Counted from the first letter of the stretch, positions 36,301 to 45,523 are shown. The stretch: 64,000 bases of DNA from Winogradskyella marina (GCF_015645385.1 NZ_JADOET010000001.1:1-64000); one strand, 5' to 3'. Notes: generated by a model not told the origin, from the letters alone. Translations and numbers: made by a program.

Positions 36301-36368
36301 AACATGGCTTAAGAAGCTATTATATTGAAACGCATCTCTGTTTAAAGAGATATTGAATTTGACATAAA

Positions 36369-37769
36369 ATGAAAACATTTAGTTTAAACACACATTATAA
36401 AAAAATTTTAGCGGACACCATTACTCCTGTGAGTATCTATCTAAAAATTAGAGATAAGTTTCCTAATAGTATTCTCTTAGAAAGTAGTGATTATCACGCC
36501 AACGACAATAGCTTTTCATATATCTGTTGTAATCCTATTGCTTCTATAAAAGTGGAAGGCGATACCATTTACCAAACGTATCCAGATGGTAGTTCTAAAA
36601 GTAATTTTGTTGAAACCGTTGGTGTTGTTGAAGAAATTCACAAATTTACGCAACGTTTTAAAGTAGATGCTAACGAAGAATTCAAATTTATTAACAATGG
36701 CATTTTTGGTTATACGGCTTACGACGCTGTAAAATATTTTGAAGACATTGAGATTTCAAAAAAAGATAATTCAGTTAGTATTCCAGAAATATATTATGCG
36801 GTTTATCAAAATATAATCGCGATTAATCATCAAAAGAATGAAGCATATATTTTTGCACATTGTTTTCATAACGAAAATAATATCGATGACATCTTACAAT
36901 TAATACAAACGCGTCAGTATGCATCGTACGATTTTAAACCAAAAGGCGACATTAAATCTAACCTCACGGATGACGAATATAAAGCGAATGTAGAACTCGC
37001 AAAAAAACATTGTGGCAGAGGAGATGTATTTCAGTTGGTATTATCTAAACAGTTTTCGCAACAATTTAGTGGAGACGAATTTAATGTCTATCGTGCACTT
37101 AGAAGTATTAACCCCTCACCTTACCTCTTCTATTTTGATTATGGAAATTTCAAAATATTTGGAAGTTCGCCAGAAGCTCAATTAGTAGTGAGTGAAGGAA
37201 AAGCCGAAATTCATCCTATTGCAGGCACTTTTAAACGTAGTGGAAACGACCTTAAAGATGCCGAACTCGCAGAAGAATTAATAAAAGATAAAAAAGAAAA
37301 TAGCGAACATGTTATGCTTGTAGATTTAGCCAGAAATGATCTCAGCAGACATGGCAGTAATGTTACTGTTGAAAATTACAGAGAAGTACAATTCTTCTCG
37401 CATGTTATTCACTTAGTGAGTAAGGTTACTGGAACTATTCATGAAAATACAGATACCATGCAAGTGGTTGCAGATACGTTTCCGGCAGGAACTCTAAGTG
37501 GAGCACCAAAACACAAAGCTATGCAGTTGATTGAAAAATATGAAAAAACCAGTAGAGGTTACTATGGTGGAGCAATTGGCTTTATGGATTTTAATGGTAA
37601 TTTTAACCACGCTATTATGATAAGAACTTTCTTAAGTCAAGATCATAAATTATTTTGGCAAGCAGGTGCAGGTTTAGTTGCAAAATCAAATCCAGAAAGC
37701 GAATTACAAGAAGTTTATAATAAACTTGGTGCCTTAACAAAAGCGATTGAGCAAGCAGAAAGTATTTAG
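36369..37769 (+). CDS. trpE: Anthranilate synthase component I
   Basis: A 466-residue chorismate-utilising enzyme, first in tryptophan synthesis. The N-terminal LLESS motif binds feedback tryptophan. FQLVLSKQF, PSPYLFYFDYGNFKIFGSSPE, HPIAGTFKR and the C-terminal FPAGTLSGAPKHKAM and GGAIGFMDFNG blocks form the catalytic core. It uses ammonia from the TrpG glutaminase encoded next. Confidence 0.96.
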   Translation: MKTFSLNTHYKKILADTITPVSIYLKIRDKFPNSILLESSDYHANDNSFSYICCNPIASIKVEGDTIYQTYPDGSSKSNFVETVGVVEEIHKFTQRFKVDANEEFKFINNGIFGYTAYDAVKYFEDIEISKKDNSVSIPEIYYAVYQNIIAINHQKNEAYIFAHCFHNENNIDDILQLIQTRQYASYDFKPKGDIKSNLTDDEYKANVELAKKHCGRGDVFQLVLSKQFSQQFSGDEFNVYRALRSINPSPYLFYFDYGNFKIFGSSPEAQLVVSEGKAEIHPIAGTFKRSGNDLKDAELAEELIKDKKENSEHVMLVDLARNDLSRHGSNVTVENYREVQFFSHVIHLVSKVTGTIHENTDTMQVVADTFPAGTLSGAPKHKAMQLIEKYEKTSRGYYGGAIGFMDFNGNFNHAIMIRTFLSQDHKLFWQAGAGLVAKSNPESELQEVYNKLGALTKAIEQAESI

Positions 37770-37777
37770 TTAATTTG

Positions 37778-37850
37778 TCATTCCTGCGTAGGCAGGAATC
37801 CATTTTAAAAGATTAAAGTATAATTAAAAAGATTCCCATTTGCATGGGAA
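37778..37850. repeat. 73-bp two-hairpin element, copy 1 (trpE-trpG)
   Basis: Hairpin one is ATTCCTGC/GCAGGAAT (37781-37800), hairpin two TTCCCA/TGGGAA (37833-37850), separated by an AT-rich spacer. It has the same length and architecture as the elements at 40694-40766 and 41592-41664 but in reverse orientation, and it ends 7 bases before the trpG ATG. Confidence 0.75.
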
Positions 37851-37857
37851 CATTCAG

Positions 37858-38427
37858 ATGAAAAAAATATTAGTCATAGACAATTACGACAGTTTCACCT
37901 ATAATCTCGTTCATTATTTAGAAGATTTAGATTGTGATGTCACCGTAAAACGAAACGATAAACTAACACTAGAAGAAGTCGAGGCTTTCGATAAAATTGT
38001 CTTATCACCTGGTCCTGGAATCCCAGATGAAGCAGGTTTACTGAAAGAAATTATAGCCACCTATGCGCCAACTAAAAGTATTTTGGGTGTATGCTTAGGA
38101 CAACAAGCTATTGGTGAAGTTTTTGGTGGTTCACTAGAGAATTTAGATACCGTTTATCATGGTGTAGCAACACATGTGACGGTTTCGGTTGATGATGAAT
38201 CACTTTTTACAGGTTTAGATAAAACATTTGAGGTTGGTAGATACCATTCTTGGGTAGTTAACACTAATTTACCTGAATCTTTAGAAGCCACTTCTTTTGA
38301 CCAAAACGGACAAATTATGTCATTGCGACATAAGGTTTATGATGTGAAAGGGGTTCAGTACCATCCTGAATCTGTTTTAACACCAAATGGAAAGCAGATT
38401 TTGAAGAATTGGGTGAATGAGGGTTAG
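37858..38427 (+). CDS. trpG: Anthranilate synthase glutamine amidotransferase
   Basis: A 189-residue class I glutaminase. VIDNYDSFTYNLVHYL, SPGPGIPDEAG, the nucleophile Cys in GVCLGQQAIGE and the His-Glu of VQYHPES are all present. It feeds ammonia to TrpE. I start at ATG 37858 (MKKILVIDNYDS), the family start; the longer frame would translate part of the upstream hairpin repeat. Confidence 0.95.
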   Translation: MKKILVIDNYDSFTYNLVHYLEDLDCDVTVKRNDKLTLEEVEAFDKIVLSPGPGIPDEAGLLKEIIATYAPTKSILGVCLGQQAIGEVFGGSLENLDTVYHGVATHVTVSVDDESLFTGLDKTFEVGRYHSWVVNTNLPESLEATSFDQNGQIMSLRHKVYDVKGVQYHPESVLTPNGKQILKNWVNEG

Positions 38428-38827
38428 AAGTGAGAAGTTGGAAGTTGGAAGTTGGATGTTGGAAGTTGGAAAACTTAAAATATTAATTGGGAAGAAAACA
38501 AAATTTAATAAATATTAATGTCCCAAATTCCGACATAGTCGGAAACAACGATTTTCAGAAATAATGAGCGAAGAAGCGGAACTTCGAAGCGAAGCTTCAA
38601 GCATGTAGCTTTGAAAGCGAATGGTGCGCAGCAAATGCTTCGCATCCACGAATTCCTTATTGAAGAAATAAAAATCAATGAGTAATTTCCTAATTTTGAT
38701 CGTGATTTTTGGCTTGGTTTATCCTGAGCGTAGTCGAAGGGTTGTGCAACAAGGCAAAATGAACAGTGATAAAAAGAAAGAATAGAAATTACATTTAAAA
38801 AGATATTCCGCTTTACGGAACATTTAT
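38428..38827. repeat. Repeat-rich trpG-trpD spacer
   Basis: Four hundred bases without a gene. Contents: five GAAGTTG-type heptamers (38434-38468); a hairpin ATTCCGAC/GTCGGAA (about 38526-38546); a dense run of GAAGC/GCTTC and GCGAAGC-type inverted pieces (38570-38660); a TGAGCGTAGTCGAAGG repeat (about 38725-38740); and a small hairpin ATTCCG/CGGAA (38805-38820) just before trpD. Such a spacer is unusually long for a biosynthetic operon. Confidence 0.7.
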
Positions 38828-39820
38828 ATGAAACAAATACTAAACAGACTCATCAATCAAGAAAGCATCTCAAGTGAAGAAGCAAAAAACGTATTGGTTA
38901 ACATTTCCGAAGGAAAATACAACCAAAGTCAAATTGCATCTTTCCTAACCGTTTACATGATGCGAAGCATAACTACTGAAGAACTCAGAGGCTTTAGAGA
39001 TGCCCTTTTAGAACTTTGTATTCCCGTAGATTTAAACGGTTACGACACTATAGATTTGTGCGGAACAGGAGGCGATGGCAAAGACACCTTCAATATTTCA
39101 ACATTATCTTCATTTGTTACTGCAGGTGCAGGAATTCATGTTACAAAACACGGTAATTACGGAGTGTCTTCAGCCTGTGGCTCATCTAACGTTATGGAAA
39201 GTTTAGGTATAAAATTCACTAATGATACTGACTTTTTAAAACGAAGTATCGATAAAGCTGGCATCTGTGTGTTACATGCACCTTTATTTCATCCAGCCAT
39301 GAAAAATGTGGCACCAATCCGAAAAGAACTTGGTGTAAAAACATTTTTTAACATGTTAGGGCCTATGGTCAATCCTGCATTTCCTAAAAATCAAATGGTC
39401 GGTGTTTTTAATCTTGAACTATTGAGATTATACAGTTATTTATATCAAGAATCAGATAAAAATTATGCTATTGTTCATGCTTTAGATGGTTATGATGAAA
39501 TCTCATTAACAGGAAAAACCAAGGTCGTTTCTAATACGTCTGAAACTTTATTTGAGCCTAGCTTTTTAGATGTTAAACAAATTGAACAATCCGAAATATT
39601 TGGAGGAAGTACTGTAGAACAAGCTGCAAAACTATTCGTTAAAATCATAGAAGGTAATGGCACAGAAGCTCAAAACAATGTAGTTTGTGCCAATGCAGGG
39701 TTAGCGATTGCGACGGCAAAACAAATATCACATAAAGACGGTTTTAAATTGGCTAAAAAATCTTTAAAAAGTGGTAAAGCCAAAGAAAGTTTAGATACAT
39801 TAATAGCACTTAGTAAATGA
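38828..39820 (+). CDS. trpD: Anthranilate phosphoribosyltransferase
   Basis: A 330-residue enzyme joining anthranilate to PRPP. The glycine-rich loop LCGTGGDGKDTFNIST, KHGNYGVSSACGSSNVMESL and GPMVNPA are the family landmarks. Its stop overlaps the trpC start (ATGA), so the two are coupled. Confidence 0.95.
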   Translation: MKQILNRLINQESISSEEAKNVLVNISEGKYNQSQIASFLTVYMMRSITTEELRGFRDALLELCIPVDLNGYDTIDLCGTGGDGKDTFNISTLSSFVTAGAGIHVTKHGNYGVSSACGSSNVMESLGIKFTNDTDFLKRSIDKAGICVLHAPLFHPAMKNVAPIRKELGVKTFFNMLGPMVNPAFPKNQMVGVFNLELLRLYSYLYQESDKNYAIVHALDGYDEISLTGKTKVVSNTSETLFEPSFLDVKQIEQSEIFGGSTVEQAAKLFVKIIEGNGTEAQNNVVCANAGLAIATAKQISHKDGFKLAKKSLKSGKAKESLDTLIALSK

Positions 39821-40605
39821 ATATCTTAGATAAAATTGTAGTTGATAAACGTAAGGAGGTTAATTTACGTAAATCATTAATTCCCGTTTCGCAACTAGAG
39901 CAATCCATATTGTTCAATAGAGCAACCATATCTTTAACTTCAAATTTAAGAAACAGTAAATCGGGAATTATTGCAGAGCACAAAAGACGCTCGCCATCAA
40001 AATCAGTTATTAACTACAGTTTAAATGTACAAGATGTGGCTTCTGGTTATGAAAATGCAGGAGTTTGTGGTATGTCTATTTTAACTGATGGTAAATATTT
40101 TGGTGGATCTTTAGACGATTTATTAGTAGCTCGAGCAAGTGCTAGTTTACCGCTTTTAAGAAAAGAGTTTATAATTGATGAATATCAAATTCTTGAAGCT
40201 AAAGCTTATGGTGCGGATGTTATTTTACTTATTGCAGCCATTCTAACTAAAGCTGAAATAAAACTATTTTCAGAACTCGCCAAAAGTTTAAATCTCGATG
40301 TGTTATTAGAGGTTCATAATGAAGAAGAATTACACAAATCCATTATGCCTTCCTTAGATATGTTGGGTGTAAATAATAGAAATTTAAAAACGTTTGAAGT
40401 CAGTTTAGACACTTCAAAACAACTAAGTCAATTAATACCAGACGATTTTGTAAAAATATCTGAAAGTGGTATTAGCACAGTTGAAGCCATTAAAGAATTA
40501 CAACCTTACGGATTTAAAGGCTTTTTGATTGGAGAGAATTTTATGAAGACAGATAATCCTGGAGAGAGTGCTACTATATTTATAAAAGACCTAGCAGGTT
40601 TATAA
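39817..40605 (+). CDS. trpC: Indole-3-glycerol-phosphate synthase
   Basis: A 262-residue TIM-barrel enzyme. IIAEHKRRSPSK (catalytic Lys), SILTDGKYFGGS, LRKEFIIDEYQI and GVNNRNLKTF are present. The last codons (DLAGL) and the bases after the stop contain a direct repeat of ACCTAGCAGGT (40589-40599 and 40607-40617), so the extreme C-terminus may be repeat-derived. Confidence 0.95.
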   Translation: MNILDKIVVDKRKEVNLRKSLIPVSQLEQSILFNRATISLTSNLRNSKSGIIAEHKRRSPSKSVINYSLNVQDVASGYENAGVCGMSILTDGKYFGGSLDDLLVARASASLPLLRKEFIIDEYQILEAKAYGADVILLIAAILTKAEIKLFSELAKSLNLDVLLEVHNEEELHKSIMPSLDMLGVNNRNLKTFEVSLDTSKQLSQLIPDDFVKISESGISTVEAIKELQPYGFKGFLIGENFMKTDNPGESATIFIKDLAGL

Positions 40606-40693
40606 AACCTAGCAGGTCTCAATTTAAAAATTTAAAAAGTCGAATGCGCGATGAAATTTCCGCTTTCGCTGGAATATATTAAATAAGAAAACT

Positions 40694-40766
40694 GGCATTC
40701 CGTACTTGATACGGACCCCATAATAAACAACTAAATTAATAGGTTCCTGCCTTCGCAGGAATGACA
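40694..40766. repeat. 73-bp two-hairpin element, copy 2 (trpC-trpF)
   Basis: GGCATTCCG...ACTTGATACGG at the left, then a spacer, then TTCCTGC/GCAGGAA and ATGACA at the right. It aligns without gaps to the 73-bp element at 41592-41664; the ends of that copy, GTCATTCC and GGAATGAC, are inverted repeats. Further small hairpins lie at about 40655-40676 and 40786-40806. Confidence 0.75.
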
Positions 40767-40810
40767 AAAATTAAAAAGCGTGGTGTGATTCCCGCTTTCA
40801 CGAGAATAAA

Positions 40811-41488
40811 ATGAAACTAAAAGTCTGTGGCATGAAATATAAAGACAATATCCAAGCTGTTGCAAATTTGCAACCCGACTATTTGGGCTTTATATTTTAT
40901 GATCAATCAGCTAGACATTTTAATACCACCATTCCTGAATTACCCAAAACCATAAAAAAAGTAGGAGTTTTTGTGAATGCTAAAGTAGATTTTATTGTTG
41001 ACATGATATCAAAACATAATCTACACGCAGTGCAACTTCACGGAAATGAATCACCAGAATATTGTGACAAACTCAGAAAAGTTTGTCATGCCGAACTTGT
41101 TTCGAAATCTCAATTGAAGCCTAAAAACGATGTAATAGAAATCATCAAGGTGTTTAGCATTAAAGATGAATTCAACTTTAAACAATTAGAAGCCTACGAA
41201 GACGTAATCGACTATTTTCTATTCGATACCAAAGGTAAATTGCCAGGTGGAAATGGCTTTACGTTCAATTGGAATGTGTTAAAAGACTATCCATCTACAA
41301 AACCCTATTTTTTAAGCGGAGGTATTGGAATAAATGAAGTTGAAAGCGTTTTGGCATTCCTACAAAAACCGGAATCACAATATTGTTACGCTATTGATGT
41401 AAACAGCAAATTTGAAATTGAACCAGGACTAAAGAACATTGCAGCATTAGAAAAATTTAAAACACAGGTCACTTCGAGTGATTTTTGA
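40811..41488 (+). CDS. trpF: Phosphoribosylanthranilate isomerase
   Basis: A 225-residue TIM-barrel isomerase. KVCGMK (catalytic Cys), GFIFYDQSARHF, VQLHGNESPEYC, LFDTKGKLPGGNGFTFNW (catalytic Asp) and LSGGIGINEV are conserved. About residues 91-105 (CHAELVSKSQLK region) are an insertion read from a palindromic repeat. The C-terminal VTSSDF plus stop come from a second repeat. Both lie outside the catalytic motifs, so the enzyme may still work. Confidence 0.93.
   Translation: MKLKVCGMKYKDNIQAVANLQPDYLGFIFYDQSARHFNTTIPELPKTIKKVGVFVNAKVDFIVDMISKHNLHAVQLHGNESPEYCDKLRKVCHAELVSKSQLKPKNDVIEIIKVFSIKDEFNFKQLEAYEDVIDYFLFDTKGKLPGGNGFTFNWNVLKDYPSTKPYFLSGGIGINEVESVLAFLQKPESQYCYAIDVNSKFEIEPGLKNIAALEKFKTQVTSSDF
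41084..41112 (+). repeat. Repeat inserted in the trpF reading frame
   Basis: GTCATGCCGAACTTG then TTTCGAAATCTC resembles the left half of the 73-bp elements (GTCATTCCGCACTTG then AAACGGAATC). It encodes CHAELVSKS, like the CHAELVSAS peptides seen where this repeat type enters genes in other bacteria. Confidence 0.65.
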
Positions 41489-41569
41489 AGGATGAAAAAA
41501 TTGTATCGAGAAGTAATTTCAAATGTTCTCGATACAATTTCCACAAAACTCGAAATCACCCGAACTGAC
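41468..41569. repeat. 102-bp inverted-repeat element at the trpF 3' end
   Basis: Outer arms GTCACTTCGAGTGATTT and AAATCACCCGAACTGAC pair with two mismatches. Inner arms AAATTGTATCGAGAA and TTCTCGATACAATTT pair perfectly over 15 bases. The left arm encodes the last residues of TrpF and its stop codon. Confidence 0.8.
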
Positions 41570-41591
41570 AAATACAATTTAAAACACATTA

Positions 41592-41664
41592 GTCATTCCG
41601 CACTTGAAACGGAATCCATAATGACAATTAAAACAAATAGATTCCTGCCTTTGCAGGAATGACA
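41592..41664. repeat. 73-bp two-hairpin element, copy 3 (trpF-trpB)
   Basis: Ends GTCATTCC and GGAATGAC are perfect 8-bp inverted repeats; internal hairpins are CATTCCG/CGGAATC-like and ATTCCTGC/GCAGGAAT. It ends 7 bases before the trpB ATG, the same spacing as copy 1 before trpG. Confidence 0.78.
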
Positions 41665-41671
41665 GAGGATT

Positions 41672-42859
41672 ATGAAAAACACATATCACATCAGCGAAAA
41701 AGGTTATTACGGAGAATTTGGAGGAGCATACATCCCAGAAATGCTCTACCCAAATGTAGAAGAATTACGCCAAAATTATTTAAAAGTTATGGCTGAACCT
41801 GAGTTTCAAGAAGAATTTAATCAACTTTTAAAAGATTATGTTGGTCGTCCTTCACCACTCTATTTTGCCAAACGACTTTCCGAAAAATATAATACTAAGG
41901 TTTATTTAAAACGCGAAGACCTCAACCATACAGGTGCACACAAAATCAACAATACTATTGGTCAAATTTTAATGGCAAAACGACTCGGTAAAAAGCGCAT
42001 TATTGCCGAAACAGGAGCTGGTCAACATGGTGTAGCTACAGCAACCGTTTGCGCTTTAACTGGTATTGAATGCGTGGTTTACATGGGCGAAATTGATATT
42101 GCAAGACAAGCACCAAATGTAGCTCGAATGAAAATGTTGGGCGCTAAAGTGGTTCCTGCATTATCAGGAAGTCGCACGTTAAAAGATGCCACCAATGAAG
42201 CGATTCGCGATTGGATTAATAATCCTGTGGACACACATTATATTATTGGTTCTGCAATTGGACCGCATCCTTATCCTGATATGGTGACGCAGTTTCAGTC
42301 CGTCATTTCAGAAGAAATAAAATGGCAATTAAAAGAAAAAGAAGGTAGAGAAAACCCAGATTACGTCGTAGCTTGTATTGGAGGAGGAAGTAATGCAGCA
42401 GGAACTTATCATCATTTTTTAGATGATGAAAACGTTGGTATCATCGCTATAGAAGCTGCCGGAAAAGGAATTCATTCTGGAGAAAGTGCAGCCACTTCGG
42501 TATTAGGAAAAGAAGGTATTATTCACGGCTGTAAAACCTTATTAATGCAAACTACAGACGGTCAAATTACAGAGCCTTACTCTATTTCAGCCGGATTAGA
42601 TTATCCTGGTGTTGGGCCTTTACATTCGCATTTATACAAAACTGGTCGTGGTGAATTTTACTCGGCTACAGATAATGAAGCGATGACTTCTGGATTAGAA
42701 TTAACGCAGTTAGAAGGTATTATTCCGGCTATTGAAAGTTCTCATGCTTTAGCCATTTTTAAACATAAAACCTTTAAACCTGATGATGTAGTGGTGATTA
42801 GTTTATCTGGTCGTGGTGATAAAGATTTACAGAATTATATTGATTATTTTAAGCTTTAG
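41672..42859 (+). CDS. trpB: Tryptophan synthase beta chain
   Basis: A 395-residue PLP enzyme converting indole and serine to tryptophan. [22 protein letters not shown] (PLP Lys), [20 protein letters not shown] and LSGRGDKD are conserved, and its length is that of the trpA-partnered TrpB1 type. No trpA follows; the next gene is ftsE. Confidence 0.96.
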   Translation: MKNTYHISEKGYYGEFGGAYIPEMLYPNVEELRQNYLKVMAEPEFQEEFNQLLKDYVGRPSPLYFAKRLSEKYNTKVYLKREDLNHTGAHKINNTIGQILMAKRLGKKRIIAETGAGQHGVATATVCALTGIECVVYMGEIDIARQAPNVARMKMLGAKVVPALSGSRTLKDATNEAIRDWINNPVDTHYIIGSAIGPHPYPDMVTQFQSVISEEIKWQLKEKEGRENPDYVVACIGGGSNAAGTYHHFLDDENVGIIAIEAAGKGIHSGESAATSVLGKEGIIHGCKTLLMQTTDGQITEPYSISAGLDYPGVGPLHSHLYKTGRGEFYSATDNEAMTSGLELTQLEGIIPAIESSHALAIFKHKTFKPDDVVVISLSGRGDKDLQNYIDYFKL

Positions 42860-42983
42860 AGACAATTGAACTATAAGATGTACGTTTACATCAAGAATTC
42901 GCGATTGGAAAGTGGAATTTAGTTTTTGGAAATTAGTTTATTAGCAATACATTTACACTTACCAATTTATTTATACCTATACT

Positions 42984-43667
42984 ATGTCCGAAACGGTTTT
43001 AGAACTTAAAGATGCAACGATTTATCAAGGTGATAGCATGGTGCTATCTAAAGTAAACTTTGAAATGCAAAAGGGTGATTTTGTGTATCTTATTGGTAAA
43101 ACCGGAAGTGGAAAAAGTAGTTTTATGAAAACACTTTATGGCGATTTAGAATTAACTGAGGGCGAAGGTTCTATTGTTGATTTTAATTTAAAAACCATGA
43201 AGGAAAAAGACATCCCATTTTTAAGACGAAAATTGGGTATTGTATTTCAGGATTTTAAATTATTACCTGATCGCACCATTAATGGCAATTTAGAATTTGT
43301 ATTAAAAGCTACTGGCTGGAAAGAAAAGAACCGTATTAAAGACCGAATAGAAGTTGTTTTAAATAAGGTTGCCATGACAACTAAAGGCTTTAAATATCCT
43401 CATGAACTTTCTGGAGGTGAACAACAACGTATTGCAATTGCACGTGCTTTACTTAACGATCCTGAATTAATTTTAGCCGATGAGCCAACCGGTAATTTAG
43501 ATCCTCAAACCAGTATTGAAGTCATGGAAGTGCTTCAAGATATCAATAAAAACGGTAATACTATTTTAATGGCAACTCACGATTATGCCTTGCTTTTAAA
43601 ATACCCAAGTAAAACGTTGAAATGCGACGAAAATAAAGTCTTTGAAGTGGTACAACGTAAGAGTTAA
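42984..43667 (+). CDS. ftsE: Cell-division ABC ATPase FtsE
   Basis: A 227-residue ATPase with Walker [10 protein letters not shown], the signature LSGGEQQR, Walker B LILADEPT and the H-loop [30 protein letters not shown] is typical of FtsE, which with FtsX controls peptidoglycan hydrolases at the division site. ftsX is not adjacent. It is separated from trpB by 124 bases that include an AT-rich GGAAATTAG-type tract. Confidence 0.9.
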   Translation: MSETVLELKDATIYQGDSMVLSKVNFEMQKGDFVYLIGKTGSGKSSFMKTLYGDLELTEGEGSIVDFNLKTMKEKDIPFLRRKLGIVFQDFKLLPDRTINGNLEFVLKATGWKEKNRIKDRIEVVLNKVAMTTKGFKYPHELSGGEQQRIAIARALLNDPELILADEPTGNLDPQTSIEVMEVLQDINKNGNTILMATHDYALLLKYPSKTLKCDENKVFEVVQRKS

Positions 43668-43706
43668 AGCATTTCTTAAGTCCTTTTTCACCCCTTGTAA
43701 AAAGTT

Positions 43707-44603
43707 ATGATTTCTGTACTAATTCCTGTTTATAATTATAATATTTCAGACCTAGTTTCCGAAATACATAAGCAGTTAACAAAAACAGATACCACCTTCG
43801 AAATACTATGTTATGATGACTGTTCTGACAATCATAATTTACAAGAAAGTAACAGCATTATAAATACCTTTTCTCATTGTGAATATCGCATTCTACCTCA
43901 AAATATTGGTCGAAGCGCTATTAGAAATAAATTGGCTAACGATGCCAAATACGACTGGTGTCTCTTTCTAGATGCAGATGTCTTACCTAAAACTGATGAT
44001 TTTATAAACACGTATCTTAGTGCAATCTCAGAAAAATCAGAGGTTATATATGGAGGTATTTTATACCAAGAAAAACGTGTGGATGATGCGCAACTTTTAC
44101 GATGGATTTACGGAAACAAAAGAGAAGCCCTGTCTGCCGATGCTCGAAACAAAAATACCTATTTAAGCTTTTTAACTTTAAGTTTCTTAATACATAAACG
44201 CGTTTTTGATTCGGTGCGTTTTAATGAAGACATACCCAATTTACGCCATGAAGACACGTTGTTTTCATATCATTTAAAAGCATCGAAGATTAAAGTAGAG
44301 CATATAGAAAACCCCGTTTATCATTTAGGTCTTGAAAACAGTAAAACCTTTTTACAAAAATCATTAGATTCTGTAAAAGCGATTGATTTATTCATTCAAC
44401 AAGATTTGCTACCTGCAGACTACACGCGGATTACAAAGGTGTATTCTAAAATTAAAAACACTGGCATTTCAAAATTACTTTCATTTGTTCACTGTAAATA
44501 TAACCATAGGTTCAAGAAAAACTTACTTGGCAAAAATCCATCGCTTTTAGTTTTTGACCTATTCAGATTGAGTTATTATTGTAGTTTAAACGCATCTAAA
44601 TAA
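43707..44603 (+). CDS. Family 2 glycosyltransferase
   Basis: A 298-residue GT-A enzyme: MISVLIPVYNYN, ILCYDDCSDN, NIGRSAIRNKLAN and FLDADV (the metal-binding DxD-type motif) mark the nucleotide-sugar half. No membrane segment is evident. The stop and the next start share an A (TAATG), so it is coupled to the second glycosyltransferase. Probably builds a surface polysaccharide. Confidence 0.88.
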   Translation: MISVLIPVYNYNISDLVSEIHKQLTKTDTTFEILCYDDCSDNHNLQESNSIINTFSHCEYRILPQNIGRSAIRNKLANDAKYDWCLFLDADVLPKTDDFINTYLSAISEKSEVIYGGILYQEKRVDDAQLLRWIYGNKREALSADARNKNTYLSFLTLSFLIHKRVFDSVRFNEDIPNLRHEDTLFSYHLKASKIKVEHIENPVYHLGLENSKTFLQKSLDSVKAIDLFIQQDLLPADYTRITKVYSKIKNTGISKLLSFVHCKYNHRFKKNLLGKNPSLLVFDLFRLSYYCSLNASK

Positions 44604-45523
44604 TGGCATTTTTCTCAGTAGTCATATCGGTTTATAATAAGGAAAAGCACATTCAACAAACTATTGAAAGTGTTCTAAACCAAACCTTCAAAGATTTTGA
44701 AATCATCGTTATTAATGATGGCTCAACGGATAACAGTGAAAACATTATCAGTGCATATGAAGACAAACGCATTAAGCTGATAACAACAGCAAATCAAGGA
44801 GCTTCAAATGCTAGAAACAGAGGTCTTAAAGAAGCAACCTCAAATTACATCGCACTTTTAGATGGTGATGACACTTGGGATGCATCTTTTTTGCAACACA
44901 TGTATGATGCCATTCAAAAATTTCCTGAGTTAAACATATTCTCTACCGGAATTGCACAGCAATATGAAAACAAAGTGATTCCTGTTGTGTATAATTTTAA
45001 ACAACAAGATCTATATGGCATTCATAATTTTTTTCAAGCTAGCCAGAAGTACTCTTTAATTACGAGTTCTAGCGTTGTTTTCAATAGATCTATTTTAGAT
45101 AAAACAGGACGATTTGATCCAACCATTGTTTCTGGTCAGGATACAGATTTATGGTTACGTTTCGGAATGCATTATGAGGTGCTGTTTATAAATAAAGTTC
45201 TAGCGTTTTATGTTTTTAATCCTTCGAGTTTATCGAATACTACATTTGATGCGCGTAAAAAACCAAAGTTTGACAAGTATTACACGGAAGAAAAACAGAA
45301 CAAGCCTTTAAAGTTATTTTTGGATAGAAACAGATATTCAATGGCTATTCTCAGTAAGATTCAAGATGATAAAAAGCTTTATGAATATTATACCTCACAG
45401 TTAGATTCTAGCAGTTTAAGTGTTAGACAAAACGTCTTATTAAACTGTCCAAGGTGGCTTTTGAAACTGCTAGTAAAAATAAAATCGTTACAAGGGGAAA
45501 AAATATATTATCCTAAAAGTTGA
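44603..45523 (+). CDS. Family 2 glycosyltransferase
   Basis: A 306-residue GT2 enzyme with VVISVYNKEKHIQQTIESVL, FEIIVINDGSTDNSENII, GASNARNRGL, LLDGDDTW and a QDTDLWLRF acceptor-side motif. Cytosolic face. Its 3' end overlaps the convergent cupin gene by 16 bases. Donor and acceptor sugars cannot be told. Confidence 0.9.
   Translation: MAFFSVVISVYNKEKHIQQTIESVLNQTFKDFEIIVINDGSTDNSENIISAYEDKRIKLITTANQGASNARNRGLKEATSNYIALLDGDDTWDASFLQHMYDAIQKFPELNIFSTGIAQQYENKVIPVVYNFKQQDLYGIHNFFQASQKYSLITSSSVVFNRSILDKTGRFDPTIVSGQDTDLWLRFGMHYEVLFINKVLAFYVFNPSSLSNTTFDARKKPKFDKYYTEEKQNKPLKLFLDRNRYSMAILSKIQDDKKLYEYYTSQLDSSSLSVRQNVLLNCPRWLLKLLVKIKSLQGEKIYYPKS

Noticed and set aside
38564-38606. Short frame MSEEAELRSEASSM in the trpG-trpD spacer
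   Set aside because: It is made of repeat hairpins and has no support.
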